DNA of 64,000 nucleotides. Origin: a bacterium. Lineage in GTDB: Bacteria > Verrucomicrobiota > Verrucomicrobiia > Limisphaerales > UBA11358. Below, one piece after another: positions 43,858 through 53,304 of this stretch. The translations under genes were made by a program, and so were the position numbers. The DNA lies in assembly GCA_021780905.1 (NCBI GenBank), contig JAJXXW010000035.1:1-64000 (forward strand). Direction: 5' to 3'. Under the pieces are notes generated by a model that made no database searches, was not told the origin of the DNA, and worked only from the letters and a program-made list of their open reading frames with translations. The first letter of the stretch is position 1, and the number at the start of each line of letters is the position of its first letter.

Positions 43858-45092
43858 GGATTGCCCATTACAACACCTTTGCCGACGGCGGCTCGGCCGT
43901 CTTGATGTTGCGCTTGCATGAGGCGTTGCGGGAGCAGGGCCAGGACAGCCACATCCGTTACCGGAAGGGCAATTTGCTTTTGCCCGAAGCCCGGCGGCTC
44001 GAATACTGTTCGGGCTGGCTGGACCGCCAGCGCGAGCGGGTGCAGCAGCGTTTTGAAAATTGGGCGATGGTTCCCGAGGCCGCGTCCTATTTTGGCCGTT
44101 ACCGCCGGCACAAGGCGACGCCACCGCCGGCGGAGGACACCACGGCGGACATCATTCATCTGCATTGGATCAGTCAGTGGCTGGATCTGCCGAGTTTTCT
44201 GCGGGGAATTCCCCGGCACGTTCCCATCGTCTGGACCATCCACGACATGAGCCCGCTGGCGGGCGGCTGTTTCACGGATTTTGGCTGCGACCAGACTGGA
44301 AACGGTTGCCGGATGTGTCCGCTCCTGAAGCCCCCGTTCAACCGGCTCCTGGCCGCGCGGGAATGGAGACGCCGTTCCCGGGCGCTGGCCGGACGGAAGC
44401 TGGTTTTGGTGGGCAACAGCGCCTTCACCAACCAGCTCATAAGAAAATCGGCCTTGTTTCGCGGCGCTGAAAAAATTGAGACGATCCACCCGGCTATGGA
44501 TGTCCGGGCGTTCGTCCGCCACGACCAAGACGAGGCCCGGCGGCTGCTCGGCATGGCTCCGGACCGTTTCGTGCTCGGCTTTGGGGCGGCGGCGCTCACG
44601 GACGAAAACAAGGGGTTCAGCCGGTTTCTGGAAGTGGCGGAACGCGTGGCGGAACGGCGGGGGGCGGTGGAGGCGCTGATCTTTGGCGATGGACTTTCAG
44701 CGGCGGGGAGTCCGCGAGTCAAGGTGCATGGTCTGGGGCGGTTGTCTTCGCCGGTCCTCCAGAGCCTGGCGTATTCGGCCATGGATGTTTTCGTGGTGGC
44801 GTCGCGCATGGAAACCTTTGGCCAGGTGGCCACCGAGGCGCAGGCGTGCGGCACGCCGGTGTGGGCTTTCGATGTCGGCGGTTTGCGGGATGCGATTAAA
44901 AACGGCATTACCGGAAATTTGATCCCCTATCCCGACACCGCCAGGATGGCTGAAAGCATCTGCGCGGCGGCGGCGAGCGGCGGCCTGAAGGCGCTGGGCG
45001 ATCGGGGTGCCGAATGGACGCGCCAGACTTTTTCAGCCGAACAAATGGCGGAACAATACTTGAATCTTTACCGCGCGGCCTTGGGGCAATGA
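43854..45092 (+). CDS. Glycosyltransferase family 4 (WcaC-like)
   Basis: The 412-residue enzyme has the N-terminal RIAHYNTFADGGSAVLMLRL. HLHWISQWLDLPSFL and IVWTIHDMSPLAGGC follow, then a Cys-containing segment (FGCDQTGNGCRMCPLL) typical of the colanic-acid WcaC/WcaL-type group. The donor signature is MDVFVVASRMETFGQVATEA. The start ATG overlaps the previous stop (ATGA at 43854-43857). Specificity is unknown. Confidence 0.88.
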   Translation: MRIAHYNTFADGGSAVLMLRLHEALREQGQDSHIRYRKGNLLLPEARRLEYCSGWLDRQRERVQQRFENWAMVPEAASYFGRYRRHKATPPPAEDTTADIIHLHWISQWLDLPSFLRGIPRHVPIVWTIHDMSPLAGGCFTDFGCDQTGNGCRMCPLLKPPFNRLLAAREWRRRSRALAGRKLVLVGNSAFTNQLIRKSALFRGAEKIETIHPAMDVRAFVRHDQDEARRLLGMAPDRFVLGFGAAALTDENKGFSRFLEVAERVAERRGAVEALIFGDGLSAAGSPRVKVHGLGRLSSPVLQSLAYSAMDVFVVASRMETFGQVATEAQACGTPVWAFDVGGLRDAIKNGITGNLIPYPDTARMAESICAAAASGGLKALGDRGAEWTRQTFSAEQMAEQYLNLYRAALGQ

Positions 45093-45104
45093 CGTCGGGC
45101 AACA

Positions 45105-46076
45105 ATGAGCGAGCCAATAAACATCGTGTTTTGCGCTGACCGCCGGGTTTTGCCCGGACTGCATGTGGCGATGTATTCGTTGCTGGCGCACCTCGGTCCG
45201 GCCGCGCCGCCGGCCCAATTTTTTGTTTTCAGCGATGAACTGGATGAATCTGATCTGGCGTTGCTCCACCGGACGCTGGCTGCGCACAAAAAATTATTCA
45301 CCTTGGAACTCCGCCGGGTGGACGCGAACCTGTTCACCGGTTTTCCGTCCCTGAACGGCAGTTGGACCACCTATTATCGCCTGGCGGCGGCGCAGGTTCT
45401 GGACGTGGAACGGTTTCTTTATGTGGATGCCGACACATTATGCGAGACGGATGTGAGCAGCTTGAACACCTTCGATTTGGGGCCGTCGCCGGCCGGCCTG
45501 GTGCCGGAAGCGCCGCTGGCCGGGGCGGCGGACCGCTTGGTGGCGGAACAGTTGGGCAACAGCCCGGTGGAACCTTACTTCAACGCCGGCGTGATTTTGG
45601 TGAACGTGCCGGAATGGCGGCGGCAGCGGGTCACGGAACGGGCTATGGAATATCTGGCCGAACACCGTCCTGACTTCTGGGACCAGTCCGCGTTGAACGT
45701 GGTGTTGCATCGAAGCGCCGTTGCTCTGGATGAGCGTTTCAACTGCATCGCCAATATGCGTAAACATTGGCCGGCACTGGCGCAGCCTCCAGGAAAGACC
45801 GGCAGGATGATTCACTTTTTGGATTATCCCAAGCCTTGGGATTTTTTGGGCGAATGGCTGCATCCGCAATTTGGCCGCTGGCGTGCGGTTTTGGACAAGA
45901 CGGCGATGAATAATTTCCGCTCGTGGCACGCCACGCCGGCCCGCACAATTCCTAAAGCCCGCAAGGCCTGGAGTGGTTATAAAAAGACGGTCAAAGACCG
46001 GATATTGTTCGCCGGTTACACGCATGGCTGGCTCAAGCAGGTCAAAGGCGTGCCGAAATTAAAAGCTGAAAGTTAA
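45105..46076 (+). CDS. Glycosyltransferase family 8
   Basis: The 323-residue GT-A enzyme of the LgtC/GspA type has INIVFCADRRVLPGLHVAMY at the N-terminus and the metal-binding DxD in VERFLYVDADTLCETDV. PYFNAGVILVNVPEWRR is typical of the family, as is the HFLDYPKPW segment, where the His is a late metal ligand. It transfers a hexose from a nucleotide sugar with retention. It is the only clear GT8 in the cluster. Confidence 0.9.
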   Translation: MSEPINIVFCADRRVLPGLHVAMYSLLAHLGPAAPPAQFFVFSDELDESDLALLHRTLAAHKKLFTLELRRVDANLFTGFPSLNGSWTTYYRLAAAQVLDVERFLYVDADTLCETDVSSLNTFDLGPSPAGLVPEAPLAGAADRLVAEQLGNSPVEPYFNAGVILVNVPEWRRQRVTERAMEYLAEHRPDFWDQSALNVVLHRSAVALDERFNCIANMRKHWPALAQPPGKTGRMIHFLDYPKPWDFLGEWLHPQFGRWRAVLDKTAMNNFRSWHATPARTIPKARKAWSGYKKTVKDRILFAGYTHGWLKQVKGVPKLKAES

Positions 46077-46101
46077 AATTGGCAAAGGAGAAATCAGCAG
46101 T

Positions 46102-47040
46102 TTGAACATCCAAGCGCCATTCGGTTTTGTGACCGGTTGTCATGCCGGCGACAAGTTCATGGTTCAGGCCACACTGGCCAGCATGAGGCATTATTGTCCC
46201 ACGGTGCCCATTTGCCTGGTGGTGGACGGCATATTTGACGTTGCGGATTTGGCAAAGGAATACGGCCTGGTTGTCCTGCGCGTTCCCGACCTGCCTTCGG
46301 CGGAAATGAGAAAACTGATCGGCGGGAATTATCGCGCCAAACTGGCGGCCATGTGGGAGGGGCCGTTTGAATTTTATGTCTGGCTGGATTCGGATGCAAT
46401 TGTGTGGGGCGATTTTACGCCCCAAGTTCGCCGGGACGTGGATTTTCAGATCTTTTGGAGTGAAATTTCCATCCCGGCCGGGGCCGTGGAAATACCGTCG
46501 TGGCTGCCCCATTTTTATTTCGATCCGCTGAAGCTGCAGCAGTTCGATGCCGCCTTTGACTGGCGGGGTTGGCCTTATTTCGTGTCCGGCGCGTTTGCCT
46601 GCCGCCGGAACGCCCTTTCATTTCAGCGATGGGCGGAAATCGAGGCGTGGGAACGGGAGGTGCCGGGGATGTTTGCCTGGGGAGAAATGGGGATGCTAAA
46701 CTATCTGGTGCATGCCCTGGTGCAGCGGGGGGAATTGCGGACGACTTGTTCGGATTTACAGCATGTCTGGCCGCATCATGGGATTGGGGAACTGGAGCAG
46801 GACTGCCTGGGGGCCGGCTGGCATTTTCCGGCGAAGATTGCCCGGCCCCGCGTTGCCCACTTTTGCGGGCGCAAGCCGTTCTTGTTCGACCGCAAAGCGT
46901 ATTCGCGTCCCTTCACCATTGCCCGGCTGGAACATCATCGCCGGCAAAGCGGCAATATCGGCGCCTGGCTCAAAACAATTTCCGAAGACCGGCGGGTGTT
47001 GGCGCAAAAAATCCAAAGACGACTGCGGCCCAAAACGTGA
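46102..47040 (+). CDS. Putative glycosyltransferase with GT-A-like DxD motif
   Basis: The 312-residue protein has VPICLVVDGIFDVADLAKEY, FYVWLDSDAIVWGDF (a DxD-type motif) and a middle rich in Trp and Phe (WSEISIPAGAVEIPSWLPHF). The family is not certain; it resembles nucleotide-diphospho-sugar transferases. The start is TTG 46102, supported by AAGGAG about ten bases upstream; no ATG gives the full N-terminus. The stop overlaps the next start (GTGA). Confidence 0.7.
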   Translation: MNIQAPFGFVTGCHAGDKFMVQATLASMRHYCPTVPICLVVDGIFDVADLAKEYGLVVLRVPDLPSAEMRKLIGGNYRAKLAAMWEGPFEFYVWLDSDAIVWGDFTPQVRRDVDFQIFWSEISIPAGAVEIPSWLPHFYFDPLKLQQFDAAFDWRGWPYFVSGAFACRRNALSFQRWAEIEAWEREVPGMFAWGEMGMLNYLVHALVQRGELRTTCSDLQHVWPHHGIGELEQDCLGAGWHFPAKIARPRVAHFCGRKPFLFDRKAYSRPFTIARLEHHRRQSGNIGAWLKTISEDRRVLAQKIQRRLRPKT

Positions 47041-47906
47041 ACCCGACCAACAAAACGCCCAGCGTGGTGTTCCTGATCCCCTTTGCGCCGCGAAGCGTCA
47101 AAACCCAATGGGACACGGCCTGCGCCCAGTTGCGCCAGACCCTGGCGTCCATCCGCAACTCGACCAGCGGCAAGTTCGCGGTGGTGGTCGCCGGCCATGA
47201 GGCTCCGACTTTCCCGGTGGCGACGGATGACCGGTTCCATTTCCGATCGCTGAATCACCCGTTGCCGGAACATCCCAGTCGCGGGGTGGCGGTCAGGTTG
47301 GACAAACTGGCCAAAATCTCCGCCGCCTGGGAATACGCCAAAGCCAACTGGAAACCCAAGTATGTGATGAAACTGGATGCGGATGACTTCGTCAGCTCGC
47401 AATTGGTGGGCTGGTTGGACAGTGCTGGCACCGCGCCGGGCTATTTGATCAAGCAGGGCTGGATCTGGCGCTCGGAAGCCCGCTGGCTGATCCAACGCAC
47501 CGAAACTTTGGACCGGATTTGCGGATCCTGCCTGCTGATCCGGAGCGATCTGGCGGATCAAACCGGACCGTTTCTCACCGAGGTCGAGGGCGTGGTGCTA
47601 GGTGAGGCCAATTCGAACTTTGCAGCCAGCGATCATTATTCACTCGTCCCCGGTTCCGGGATCAGCACACTTTTGTCAAACGACAGTCATCAGCGGTATG
47701 CGGCTCAATTTGCTTATCTTGGACATGAGTTGCCCAGTCTGCCGTTTCCCGCCGTGGTGTATCGGACTAGTAATGTCAACAGCATCACCCGCATCACCGC
47801 CGAGGCGCGGCCCAAATTCAAGGCGCGGATGTGGCTGGGGAAAATCCGCCGGCTGCGGCTGATCACCCCGAAATTGAAAAGCGAATTTGGATTGAATGCC
47901 AGTTAG
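47037..47906 (+). CDS. Putative glycosyltransferase, GT2/GT-A-like
   Basis: The 289-residue protein has PSVVFLIPFAPRSVKTQWD at the N-terminus and YVMKLDADDFVSSQLVGWLD, with a DADD metal site. GLIK-type and basic C-terminal segments (FKARMWLGKIRRLRLITPKL) follow. The pattern suits a GT-A glycosyltransferase. The start is GTG 47037, overlapping the preceding stop. The open frame continues upstream to 46569 but there it is a shadow of the neighbouring gene. Confidence 0.68.
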   Translation: MNPTNKTPSVVFLIPFAPRSVKTQWDTACAQLRQTLASIRNSTSGKFAVVVAGHEAPTFPVATDDRFHFRSLNHPLPEHPSRGVAVRLDKLAKISAAWEYAKANWKPKYVMKLDADDFVSSQLVGWLDSAGTAPGYLIKQGWIWRSEARWLIQRTETLDRICGSCLLIRSDLADQTGPFLTEVEGVVLGEANSNFAASDHYSLVPGSGISTLLSNDSHQRYAAQFAYLGHELPSLPFPAVVYRTSNVNSITRITAEARPKFKARMWLGKIRRLRLITPKLKSEFGLNAS

Positions 47907-47918
47907 CAGGAGACCAGC

Positions 47919-49190
47919 ATGCCCGAAACGCACCGTGGCGGGCCAAATATGAATGCCGCGAATTCAAATAAAACGGTTGCCATTGTCGAATGGAACTGGA
48001 CCGGACACCACCCCGGCTTTTTTAACAATTTTATTTTGGCCCTGGAAGAGGGCGGCTTCGATGTTTTGGCCATTTGCCCGAATCCTGCCGAAGCGGCCGA
48101 ACTGGCCAATCGCACCCGGCGGGATTCGGGTGCTGGGATGTCTGGCCGGGGCCACACACAATACTTGGAAATCGCCATCTCTTCCGCTGCTTTTCGGGCC
48201 GGGCGTTCCGGGGGATTCCGCACGGTTTATTGGACCATACACTTTTTTAGAAACATCGAACAGCAGGTGCGCGCCTGGTCAAAACTTTCCAAAACCAAGG
48301 TCAATAGTGTGTTTTATTGCTGCATCTATGATTGGGAGTTTCAGTGGGCCCATGTTGCCCAGCCCTTCCTGCACCTGCCCTGGACGGGGATGTATGTCCA
48401 TGCCCGGTCTTACCGGATGCCCGGTTCGGTCAATCCGGTGACGGGCAAGGTGCCCCGGCCGGAAATCATGTTTCGCGGCCGGTTGTGCAAAAGCATTGCG
48501 ATGTTGGATGAGGGGAAATGCCAGGAAATGTCCAAGTCGATCGGCAAACCCGTTGTGGTGCTGCCCGAGGTGACCGATGAGCGGCAGGAGGTCAATCTTG
48601 ACGGACGCCGGTTGGGGGATCAAATGGAGAGCTTTGCCGCCGGGCGTCCCTTGGTTGGACTGTTTGGTCATTTGGGCCTGTCCAAGGGGATCCTGACCTT
48701 TTTGGAAGGAGCAAAAAAGTCCAACCCTTCCGAAATATGTTTTGCGTTGGTTGGCGAGATCGGCTGGTCAAAAGAGGATGATGAGCGGATCAGTTCCATC
48801 CGGGAGCATTGTCCAAACCTTTGGTGCCACCTGCGCAGGATTCCAGACGAGGCGCTCCTAAACCACCTGATGTCAAAGTGCCAGGTGATATTTGCCGCAT
48901 ACCTGGATTTTCCGCACAGCAGCGGAATGACCAGCAAGGCTGTGCTCCTGGAAAAGCCGCTGGTGGTCAGCGATGGCTATTTAATGGCCGAGCGGACGCG
49001 GCGGTTTAACCTGGGAGAAATCATTCCCCAAGGTGACGTTGACGCCTTCCTGGCTGCCGTCGCGCGGATCACAAACAATCCGGCGGCTTGGATTGCCGGC
49101 CATCAGCCAAGGTGGGCTGATTACCGGCAGGAGAATTCGTTCGAACGCCTCAAGCAAAAAATGAAGGAGTTGATCAGGCATACCGAATGA
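47919..49190 (+). CDS. Glycosyltransferase, GT4-like
   Basis: The 423-residue protein has VAIVEWNWTGHHPGFFNNFI (acceptor-side loop) and PLVGLFGHLGLSKGILTFLE in the donor half. CQVIFAAYLDFPHSSGMTSK with AVLLEKPLVVSDGYLMAERT replaces the usual EGxP signature. An AGGAG ribosome-binding site precedes ATG 47919. Donor and acceptor are unknown. A signature lacking the usual second Glu suggests a divergent subfamily. Confidence 0.72.
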   Translation: MPETHRGGPNMNAANSNKTVAIVEWNWTGHHPGFFNNFILALEEGGFDVLAICPNPAEAAELANRTRRDSGAGMSGRGHTQYLEIAISSAAFRAGRSGGFRTVYWTIHFFRNIEQQVRAWSKLSKTKVNSVFYCCIYDWEFQWAHVAQPFLHLPWTGMYVHARSYRMPGSVNPVTGKVPRPEIMFRGRLCKSIAMLDEGKCQEMSKSIGKPVVVLPEVTDERQEVNLDGRRLGDQMESFAAGRPLVGLFGHLGLSKGILTFLEGAKKSNPSEICFALVGEIGWSKEDDERISSIREHCPNLWCHLRRIPDEALLNHLMSKCQVIFAAYLDFPHSSGMTSKAVLLEKPLVVSDGYLMAERTRRFNLGEIIPQGDVDAFLAAVARITNNPAAWIAGHQPRWADYRQENSFERLKQKMKELIRHTE

Positions 49191-49257
49191 TTTCAGCGGC
49201 CAAAAACTGGCGGTTTCCGGTCATGGCGATCACCGTTAGCGGCCGGAGCAATCTACG

Positions 49258-50079
49258 ATGAGCACCACCAAAATATCGGCCTGTTATGCGCTGGGCGGCC
49301 GTCTCCGGGACAAGCTAAAACTGGCTCTCTTTGGCTTGCTTGCTCCTCCCCGGGAGAGGGCCAATAAACGTTGGTGGCGGTTGGGTTCGCGGTTTATCCC
49401 AAAACTTTGGCTGCGGCCAAAAAAGTTGAACGGTTTGCGGCTCTTAATCCAGCCTTCTGACTGGTCTCAAACCGTCATTTTTGAAGAAGTGTTTCTCCAG
49501 TCGAGTTACGATCTGGACAAGCTGTCGTTCACGCCCGAGTTAATACTCGACTGCGGGGCGCACATCGGCACTTTTTCGTTGCTGGCAAAAAGCAGATTTC
49601 CCGGGTCAATGCTTAAGGCCTATGAACCGAATCCACAGAACGCGGAGTTTGTCCGCAAACAAATTGCGAAAAACGGTTTAGACATCCAGTTTTTCGAGTG
49701 TGCGATTTCCATTGAAACTAAAGAACTGCATTTTGCCATTTCCAACAGCCACCACGGCACTTTGCAGCATGACCCGGCAAGTCCTGGCACTTGCAAGGTT
49801 CATGCCATTGATTTCATAGAGACCTTTCAGAAATTCAAACCGCGTTCACTGTTGCTCAAGATGGATGTCGAGGGCGAAGAGCGTCTCATTTTGCCAATGC
49901 TGGTGCCGCTGTTGCCCCAGCAAACCGCATTGTTTTTTGAAACCCATGCCGGCGAAGCGGGCTGGCGTGAAATGGCCGCGCTGCTACAGGCTGCCGGATT
50001 TCTCGTTGAACAGGTCAATGCGCGCGGCCAGTTCTATGACGGCTTTGCCCAGCGGAATCCGGCTCCAACCAAATTATGA
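49258..50079 (+). CDS. FkbM-family methyltransferase
   Basis: The 273-residue protein has the SAM-binding motif I LILDCGAHIGTFSLLAKS, motif II-like KAYEPNPQNAEFVRKQIAK and the FkbM-typical LLLKMDVEGEERLILPML. Such enzymes methylate hydroxyl groups of sugars, so this one probably O-methylates a sugar of the polymer. The first 90 residues are basic and probably membrane- or substrate-associated. It follows the preceding glycosyltransferase gene by 67 bp. Confidence 0.88.
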   Translation: MSTTKISACYALGGRLRDKLKLALFGLLAPPRERANKRWWRLGSRFIPKLWLRPKKLNGLRLLIQPSDWSQTVIFEEVFLQSSYDLDKLSFTPELILDCGAHIGTFSLLAKSRFPGSMLKAYEPNPQNAEFVRKQIAKNGLDIQFFECAISIETKELHFAISNSHHGTLQHDPASPGTCKVHAIDFIETFQKFKPRSLLLKMDVEGEERLILPMLVPLLPQQTALFFETHAGEAGWREMAALLQAAGFLVEQVNARGQFYDGFAQRNPAPTKL

Positions 50080-50140
50080 CAACCCGGGTTTCGCGCCTCT
50101 CCTGTTGGCGAACTGTTGGTTTCAACCGGCTTAAATTTTT

Positions 50141-51016
50141 ATGACGATATCGGTGATGATCACCACCAAGAACCGGGCGGTGGATTTGCGCCGGACGCTC
50201 CAGGTGCTGCGTCAGCTGGATCCGCCACCGTTGGAAATTCTGATCACGGCGGATGGCTGCACGGACGACACCCTGCAGATGCTGAAAGCTGAAGCGTTGA
50301 AGGGTGAAATCAACAATCTGAAAGTGATGATCAACGAGGTGGGTATGGGGTCGGTGGCGTCGCGCGACCGGATGATGCGCGCAGCCAAGGGCGATTTGGT
50401 CTTGGCACTGGATGATGACAGTTATCCGGAACAGATGGATTGCCTCCAGCTTCTATCCTCCCTCTTCGATCGTCGCCCATCCTTGGCCATCGCCCATTTT
50501 CCGCAACGGACGGATGAATACCCCGCCAGCCTTGCGCAAACGGATTTTGGCCCGGCCCGGCTGACGCGTTCGTTCGCCAATTCCGGCGCGGTCTTGCGGC
50601 GCTCCACTTACTTGGAACTGCCCGGCTTTGAACCCAGGTTCTTCCACATGTATGAAGAGCCGGATTATGCCCTGCAATGCGTGGCAGCGGGATACGAAGT
50701 CTGGTTCACCCCGCAGATCACCATCCGCCACCATTATTCGGGGGCGACCCGCAGCGAACTACGCAATCATCACCGGCATTCCCGCAATGAAATGTGGAGC
50801 GTGTGGCTGCGCTGTCCGTTTCCGCAGTGTCTCGGCTTGGCGGCCTATCGGGTGTTTTCCCAGTTCCGTTATGCCTGCAAACGGGGGCTTGGCTGGGTGG
50901 TCCGCGAGCCGGTCTGGTGGGGGCAAGCATTGGGCGGCATTCCATTTTGCGTGCGCCAGCGCAAACCGATTGCTTGGAAACATTACCGGGCCTGGCTGAG
51001 TTTGGCGGACCGGTGA
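50141..51016 (+). CDS. Glycosyltransferase family 2
   Basis: The 291-residue GT-A enzyme has ISVMITTKNRAVDLRRTLQV at the N-terminus, ILITADGCTDDTLQMLKAEA, and the DxD region LVLALDDDSYPEQMD. The acceptor-side HMYEEPDYALQCVAAGYEV carries the catalytic-type EEPD. It would add a sugar by inversion from a nucleotide donor. It is the clearest GT2 in the cluster. Confidence 0.9.
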   Translation: MTISVMITTKNRAVDLRRTLQVLRQLDPPPLEILITADGCTDDTLQMLKAEALKGEINNLKVMINEVGMGSVASRDRMMRAAKGDLVLALDDDSYPEQMDCLQLLSSLFDRRPSLAIAHFPQRTDEYPASLAQTDFGPARLTRSFANSGAVLRRSTYLELPGFEPRFFHMYEEPDYALQCVAAGYEVWFTPQITIRHHYSGATRSELRNHHRHSRNEMWSVWLRCPFPQCLGLAAYRVFSQFRYACKRGLGWVVREPVWWGQALGGIPFCVRQRKPIAWKHYRAWLSLADR

Positions 51017-51119
51017 ACCTGAGCGCAAACGCCGGGAAATTCTTGGGACCAAAGCGAATGGCTGCGGTCGTTCTGACCGATGCTGATTGGTTGTGGCAAT
51101 TGGCCCGAACCTTGCTAAT

Positions 51120-53195
51120 ATGCTGATTGTGCATTTTAAACTGAATTCAGGATCGCATCGAACTCCAGTGCCCCCGGGTTCGTTGCCGAGTTTGAAACGA
51201 TTTGCGGCCGGGCGGTGGCTGCTGTCAGTCTGCTTCATTTTGGCCGGTTTTAGCTTCGCCGCCACGGCCCAGATTTCCCTCAATGTCACGAACTACGGCG
51301 GTCGGGGTGACGCCATTTCATGCTACGTCAACACGGTCAGCAATTCGGTGGTCGTCACCACCACCAACCAGCTTTCCGCTGCGGACATCGGTAAAACGAT
51401 GGAGGTGTTTGGCGTGGGGCGGCACACCTATGGGTTGAATAGTTATGGTGCCACCACCGACGGTTGGCAGGATGTCATCGCCACCATCACCAATGTCGTG
51501 AACGGCACCAATGTTTACTTGAAGGTCACGCCGCAAGACGGTTCAACTAACTTTATTCCATCGCGCACCATGACCGCCTGGGCCACTTATGGAACTGACA
51601 ATCATGACGCATTTGCCCGGTGCATAGCTGCCGCCGGTGGATATACCAACGCCGTCATCAACATTCCCAATGGCAAGTATTTGACCATGTCCTATTTTGG
51701 TGTGGGCTACGGTGAGAACGCCATCTGCATTCAGCGGGGCGGACTGCATTTTTTGGGTGAAAGCCGGGACGGCACCGTTCTTTTGTCCCGGGGCGCGTGG
51801 CAAAGTTATTACGGCGTGGCCGGCGGGCATTATCCTTTTCGCGGGTATTTATTCGAGATCATGTCCCCGGTGACCAACGGCGCAGTCCCCTTGATTCTGG
51901 AAAACCTGACACTGGATGGCGGCGTGGGTCAGGGGATGTTGAACGTGCATGGCATTCAGTGCAATCAAACCGACGGACTGGGCTGGGACGAACAGCACGG
52001 AGCCTATCTGACGTTTGACCAGAACGGGCAAAATTCTGGAACAGTGGCTCTCCAGATGCTCACCAACGTGAATGTGGTCCATTGGCGCGGGGAAATGATC
52101 AAGAGCATTGACCAGAACACCAACGGCACCATTGACATCGAGAATTGTTTGTTCGGCGATGGGGCCGCCACGGCTTTGAACGTCTATCCGCGCTGGAATG
52201 TTCGCAACAATGTCTTTTCAAACCTCTGGCAGGTGACCGAGTATTACCAGAAATTTTACCGGGGAACGGCTTACTTCTGCAATAATCTCATCACGAACGA
52301 TGCCAATCTGGAATACCCGCAGGGGTATTTTGGCAACAGCATATCCATCAATGGAGGCAACTGGAGCGCCTCGCCGTTGGTGATTCAAAGCAACATACTA
52401 TACTCGCATAATTACGGTTATAACGTTTTCATCACCACGCCGGCGGCGAATGTTTCGTTCCTCAACAACGAAATCCACGCGCCGCCCTTTGGTTATGTCT
52501 TCAATCTCAATGCTCCGGGATCCCAAGGCGACCAATGCGACAGCAACATTCTCATCTCCGCCAACAGCATTTACGGCTCCGGCTCTCCCGCGCAAGCCTT
52601 GGTCGGTTTTGGCAGCAACAGCGGCACCAATGCCAACAACCTGGACTTGATCTATGATCTGACCGTATGCAGCAACTATGTGGCTGTGCCATCAGGCCTG
52701 TCCGTGACCATCTGGCCGTCCCAGTTTTTCTACCGGGTCCATTTCCACGACAATGTTTTCAACGGCGCCGTCGGCCCGCTGATAACCGGTTACGCAGGCA
52801 CCGGGATTCCCTATGTTTTGGTGGAAACCAACAATGTTTACACGCCCCAGGGACTCTATTTGCCCAACCTGGCCACCAACACGGTTTCCTACGCCAACGG
52901 CCCCAAGTGTGTGCTGGGAACGGTAAAGACCGGAAACCTATTTGTTCTCGACGACACGAATACCAACCAAATCCCGGCCGGAGCCTGGTTATGCCTGGAC
53001 AATCGTAATAATCAGTGGCCGCAAAACGGTTATGGCGGCGGCGACATGAGTGGCAATGTCATGGTGTATCCGTCGCGGCTGATGACCAACAGCCTGGTTT
53101 TGTCGAATGGTTCCGCCATCACCTTCTATTGGAACGGTGGTTCGTGGGTGACCAATCGCCTCAGCCCGCCGGCTAATTTCCGCCTTTTGAACTAA
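51120..53195 (+). CDS. Secreted right-handed beta-helix protein (pectate-lyase-like fold)
   Basis: The 691-residue protein has a long N-terminal lead and a signal (about residues 35-52; WLLSVCFILAGFSFAATAQ). An N-terminal pectate-lyase-superfamily motif follows (NVTNYGGRGDAISC, DNHDAFARCIAAAGG, NIPNGKYLTMSYFGVGYG). Asn-rich beta-helix rungs come after it (VIQSNILYSHNYGYNVFITT, NVSFLNNEIHAPPFGYVFNL). Proteins of this fold in polysaccharide loci often are lyases, hydrolases or epimerases that trim or release the polymer; no catalytic residue can be assigned here. It is transcribed with the cluster, about 100 bp after the GT2 gene. Confidence 0.8.
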   Translation: MLIVHFKLNSGSHRTPVPPGSLPSLKRFAAGRWLLSVCFILAGFSFAATAQISLNVTNYGGRGDAISCYVNTVSNSVVVTTTNQLSAADIGKTMEVFGVGRHTYGLNSYGATTDGWQDVIATITNVVNGTNVYLKVTPQDGSTNFIPSRTMTAWATYGTDNHDAFARCIAAAGGYTNAVINIPNGKYLTMSYFGVGYGENAICIQRGGLHFLGESRDGTVLLSRGAWQSYYGVAGGHYPFRGYLFEIMSPVTNGAVPLILENLTLDGGVGQGMLNVHGIQCNQTDGLGWDEQHGAYLTFDQNGQNSGTVALQMLTNVNVVHWRGEMIKSIDQNTNGTIDIENCLFGDGAATALNVYPRWNVRNNVFSNLWQVTEYYQKFYRGTAYFCNNLITNDANLEYPQGYFGNSISINGGNWSASPLVIQSNILYSHNYGYNVFITTPAANVSFLNNEIHAPPFGYVFNLNAPGSQGDQCDSNILISANSIYGSGSPAQALVGFGSNSGTNANNLDLIYDLTVCSNYVAVPSGLSVTIWPSQFFYRVHFHDNVFNGAVGPLITGYAGTGIPYVLVETNNVYTPQGLYLPNLATNTVSYANGPKCVLGTVKTGNLFVLDDTNTNQIPAGAWLCLDNRNNQWPQNGYGGGDMSGNVMVYPSRLMTNSLVLSNGSAITFYWNGGSWVTNRLSPPANFRLLN

Positions 53196-53304
53196 TCTGG
53201 CCGCAAGGCCGGATCCTGGCGGTTTTGAATCTCACGGTGACGTCTTGCAGCCATTCGTCTGTATCTGCAACGCTTTCTGCATTAGGATTTAATATTTGTT
53301 TGTG

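Noticed and set aside
34287-44124. Long minus-strand open frames opposite the flavoprotein and glycosyltransferase genes (454 and 524 codons).
   Set aside because: They are shadows of well-supported plus-strand genes with clear family motifs.
46569-47036. N-terminal extension of the GT-A-like protein at 47037.
   Set aside because: This part overlaps the preceding glycosyltransferase in another frame; the conserved protein begins at the GTG overlapping that gene's stop.
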